Source: Callaeas wilsoni (lineage: Eukaryota; Chordata; Aves; Passeriformes; Callaeidae). From it: a stretch of DNA of 64,000 bases. This document shows positions 60,960 to 64,000 of this stretch, piece by piece (position 1 is the stretch's first letter; every line of letters starts with the position of its first letter). The notes beneath the pieces were generated by a model, which saw only the letters and a list, made by a program, of their open reading frames with translations, searched no databases and was not told where the DNA came from. The DNA is taken from the NCBI GenBank assembly GCA_013398955.1, contig VWPU01017461.1, forward strand, positions 64,501 through 128,500, given 5' to 3'. The position numbers and the translations under genes were made by a program.

Positions 60960-61900
60960 GTAACAGCTACAGTATTACCCATGATGAATTAATTTATATT
61001 AATACGGCTATCACACGCATTTCCATATGAAACCCATTGTTCTGGAGCATTAATAAAAACCTCACTAAGTGAAGTAACATGGTACCCCTACACTTAGTTT
61101 AAAGATTTTTAAAATAAATACATTTAGAACAAAATCGCTAATATCTTTAGTTTATCATATTTGGCGCAGCAAGCAGAAACCCAGTTATCTTCTCAGTATG
61201 TATTTATAGTATCACCCGTTCCCATTCATTCCGCATTTTCTTAGAGAATCTGCTGTACCCTACATCTGCAATTCATTGACTTTACAATTTACCACATGTT
61301 GAGATGGAGAGGTCTCAGCTCCATTTGAATCACTGCACAAATATGCAAGTGATTTATCGTTTTAAAACTAAAGACTGCAGAAGAACGACTCCACTTTTCC
61401 TGAACATTACTCCTTCTGGCAGACCATGAACAATTACAGCGCGTACTAATTAAGCTCTGTAAATGTGCTGTGCCCTGCTAATGCCTACCAGGCCTCAAAT
61501 TTAGTTGCATGAAGCCAAACTTCAGCCAGCGACTTAACTCATTCAGCACTGCCCAGTTCCCTGAGCGTGACCTCACAAAGAATAAGGGTCGAGGGTTTAG
61601 CCAACCTAAAACAAAGGCGTGAGACTGAACAGATTTTGCCGGAAAGAATCACGGGGGGAGATGCTGGAGGGGGTGGGAAGCATCTTGGGACTGAGAGGAA
61701 CATCCTTGTTGATAACCTGTTAAAAAGGTACAATACCACACCAGCTTTGCAGCGCAGTGTTGGGGGATTCGGATCTGTCCCCGGGGGCTAATAAGTCACA
61801 GCGCTCCATTGATTAGGGAAATGCATAAAACCTTCAACAAAACTGTACAGCTATTTGTGTAAGAGCCGAATTGACAGGCCCCTCTTTTTTTCTTTTACCG
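60960..61900. promoter_or_regulatory. Candidate conserved element cluster
   Basis: Nearly 1 kb almost without simple repeats, rich in homeodomain-type cores (ATTAATTTATATTAAT at 60988-61003, CTAATTAAG at 61446-61454, ATTGATTAGG near 61808-61817) and with retained CpG in AT-rich context. This texture is typical of deeply conserved enhancers near developmental genes. It is an inference only. Confidence 0.35.
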
Positions 61901-61904
61901 TCAG

Positions 61905-63095
61905 GCTTTACATGGCTGTAGAAGAAAAACATATGGCCGAAGGAGCGCAGCTTTCCACCACACACATAACCCTGCCTTTTTCTTAACTTAGTCTCCAAGC
62001 ACAACAATAACCTACGGGGATCCTGGAATCAGCTGCTGGAGAAATTAAAGCTAAAAGTAATACCTAGGCATATTTGAGTAATCACATTATCTTGTTAAAA
62101 CACACACACCCCCAGCACTGACAAGACAGCAGCACTTCAAATCTGACCGTCCACTCTAGCAAAGCGTGTGCAATGGGGAGCGAGCCGAGAACAACGAGCT
62201 TTGCTGAGCGAAGCACTGTTTCTTCTCGGGCCCCAGACTTTCCTGACACTTAAGAGTCAATCCCCGGATCCCAAGCTTCCCCTCCAACCCTCCATTCAAA
62301 TACTGGCGCTTCCCCCCGCCCCCCCAAGTTTCTACAATTTCTCCTCACGCTCCAACATCCCTCCTTTGTCCTCCAATTACTCTCCAGTGGCCCCCCTGCT
62401 CTCGCAGTGCCTCCCCCCCGTTAACCCCTCCCAAAACACCACCCCGTGCACGTCCCCCCGCTCCCCTCCACGCTGACCTACACGTCCATCCCACATTGTC
62501 CCTTCCAGCAGGACACAGGGCTTCGCCCCTAAAAACTGCCTCTAACCTCAACATCTTCATTCATTCAGCGCATGTTTCCCTTAACGTGGGCTTTTGCTGC
62601 TTTCTGAGAGGCCCTGTTTTGTACACACAAACCAGTCTGATATATGCATTTCCAAGCATCCTCCTTCTGCATAAAAGCCGAGGCAGATTTTTCTTTCGTC
62701 CCCAGCTCACTGGTATGTGAGAAAATTAAAGGACATTTCCAGGTGTCATCTGTCTTTAAATGTTTGCTTGTGCCGGTATCTAGGAAATACTGCACAATAC
62801 TGCTGAGACCTCTGTAAAGGACATCTGGGCAGGAAAGCTCTGCTAAACTTCTTCCCTCCTTCAGCCTGGCTGCGTCACCCACTGACCAGCCTCTACAGCA
62901 CCACAAGCGTTAATTATAAACTTCGGAGCCTACGTAAAAAAGAAAAAAGCACAAACATAAACCAGCAGTTGGGAGGAGCAGCAGAAATATTCTTTGCTTT
63001 TAGCTGGGGAGAGAAAGGATTTCCATATCTCCCCCACACACCCCCAGCACCACACTTCATCTCTCATTGCTTATAATTAGTGAAAGAAATTTGAC
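61905..63095. other. Non-coding DNA, C-rich on the plus strand
   Basis: 62200-62480 is strongly C/T-rich with many C runs and some CpG. Its open frames (62168-62476 plus; 62345-62560 minus) are low-complexity Pro/Ser or Gly/Arg strings. No exon, promoter box or transposon was recognised. Confidence 0.55.
62413..62432 (-). other. Putative G-quadruplex (minus strand)
   Basis: C7-GTTAA-CCCC-T-CCC on the plus strand gives four G3+ runs on the minus strand if the G7 run is split by a 1-nt loop (loops 5, 1 and 1). It lies inside the C-rich block, where neighbouring C runs offer alternative foldings. Confidence 0.65.
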
Positions 63096-63099
63096 CCAC

Positions 63100-63340
63100 T
63101 GCCAGTGTCTGTGGACCTTGGATATTATAAGGCCAGCGTGGCGTCAAATATCTTAACATTCATAAGTGTTATAGGCTGTAAATAAACCCCGTGGATTTAT
63201 GACCCTGCGGTGCTTGCCAGCAAACGACTGTGGCACATTTCTTTCAGCAGACCTGTCGAGGTGCAAGTTTGCCTTTGGTTGTAAAATTAACCATTTCCTT
63301 CACAAATGTGCCCAATTAAAAGTCAAAGTTTTAAGGCTTA
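63100..63340. promoter_or_regulatory. Candidate conserved element
   Basis: A repeat-free block with a forkhead-like GTAAATAAAC (63178-63187), ATTAAAAGTCAAAG (about 63314-63327) and retained CpG (GGCGTCAAATATC, CCGTGGATTTATG, GTCGAGG). The mixture of AT-rich motifs and preserved CpG is the reason for suspecting constraint. Confidence 0.35.
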
Positions 63341-63344
63341 CTTA

Positions 63345-64000
63345 CATATTTGCCAGGACATGGGACTGAGGAGATGTCCGGGGAACACAATTTTAAACAT
63401 CCCCCCCAAACCTCACAACTCCCTCTAAAGCAAAACTTCTCACAACAGCCCCAATGTGCAAGGCAAATGTCTGATTTCACCAAAAAGCCCTGAAAAAAAC
63501 CCAAACTGACAACCCGCCCGCTGTTACATTTATACGTGCCTATTGCCAGCCCTCATTTTTGGCTGCTCTGAGGCTGGGGGGAGCAGGCGTCTCCCCCCAG
63601 GCTGTGCCTGGAGAAGGATCTCCTCCCTTCCCGCAGGATAATGTCATCTGCTTCCTGTGTAGGAGAGCATTTGCTAAATCCAGGTTGTCTCATGCTTAAC
63701 TGCCAATAATCCAACTTCCACATAACTCCCAGACAGCTGGGAAAAGGTCCTTAGAGTTTTTAGTCATGGTACAGAAACACACGTCCACACAAAAAATCTG
63801 CAGCTGTCCTTTTTCTCTACACCACATTTTTTATCTGATTTTGGGGCCCACTCATGAAAGTCTTGACAAATTTAAAACATTTTTACCTACATTCTGGTTT
63901 ACAAGCGCCGGTGAAAGCTGCAACATACTCCTTCCCCCCTTCTATCTTCAGCTGACAAATCAGCACATACTTGCTTGAACAAAAAATGAAGAGGAAGAAG
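63345..64000. other. Non-coding DNA to the window edge
   Basis: Contains C runs (about 63401-63407) and the GC hairpin at 63574-63600. A short anonymous open frame occurs at 63766-63978. No gene was recognised before the edge. Confidence 0.55.
63574..63600. repeat. GC-rich hairpin: 10-bp perfect stem, 7-nt loop
   Basis: CTGGGGGGAG (63574-63583), loop CAGGCGT, CTCCCCCCAG (63591-63600). Beyond one mismatch the pairing continues two more base pairs. There is no T run after it, and a bacterial-type terminator is not relevant here. It is too short for a typical microRNA precursor. Confidence 0.85.

Noticed and set aside
63574..63600. GC hairpin as a microRNA precursor
   Set aside because: The paired region is about 10-13 bp with no longer extended stem, and the arms are homopolymeric. 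It is not miRNA-like.

Overview
This window reads as non-coding DNA from a vertebrate nuclear genome, most probably a bird. The best evidence is the 3' part of a CR1 LINE (15853-16095, minus strand), which still encodes a degraded C-terminal tail of the CR1 reverse-transcriptase polyprotein. Recognisable transposons are otherwise very sparse: a handful of ancient MIR/L2-type tails and relics of an old palindromic repeat that I associate with sauropsids. A-rich tracts interrupted by C runs are also common here, as is usual in birds. I cannot name the species, the chromosome or the flanking gene.

I found no protein-coding gene. All long open frames (up to about 170 codons) are unrelated to any family I recognise, lack splice-site or domain support, and have a composition expected by chance in GC-richer stretches. 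I found no rRNA, tRNA, U6-type snRNA, known microRNA, CRISPR array, integrated virus or phage-like system. The window is therefore best described as a gene desert or a large intron or flank.

Layout: 1-3612 is featureless single-copy DNA. 3613-4548 is a 468/467-bp direct duplication separated by one N at 4081, almost certainly an assembly artefact. 4549-5512 carries polypurine and polypyrimidine tracts. 10840-11250 pairs an AT-rich conserved-looking block with a TATA-like box and a small CpG patch. 15784-16095 is the A-tract plus CR1. 18452-18526 is a second CpG patch, and 18989-19600 is GC-rich. 22180-22350 holds a homeodomain/octamer cluster. 23.7-25.3 kb, 42.2 kb and 55.5-60.6 kb hold the palindromic repeat relics. 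26517-26540 is a canonical G-quadruplex motif. 29.7, 34.9, 42.7 and 59.8 kb hold MIR/L2-type relics. 40.1, 45.4, 48.7, 49.4-50.1, 61.0-61.9 and 63.1-63.3 kb hold AT-rich, TAAT-rich or CpG-retaining blocks that look like candidate conserved non-coding enhancers. The last 1.7 kb is C-rich with a strong GC hairpin.

These pieces do not form a pathway or operon. If there is biology here it is probably long-range regulation of a developmental gene outside the window, which is an inference from motif clustering and needs cross-species alignment. I did not find a convincing previously undescribed system.
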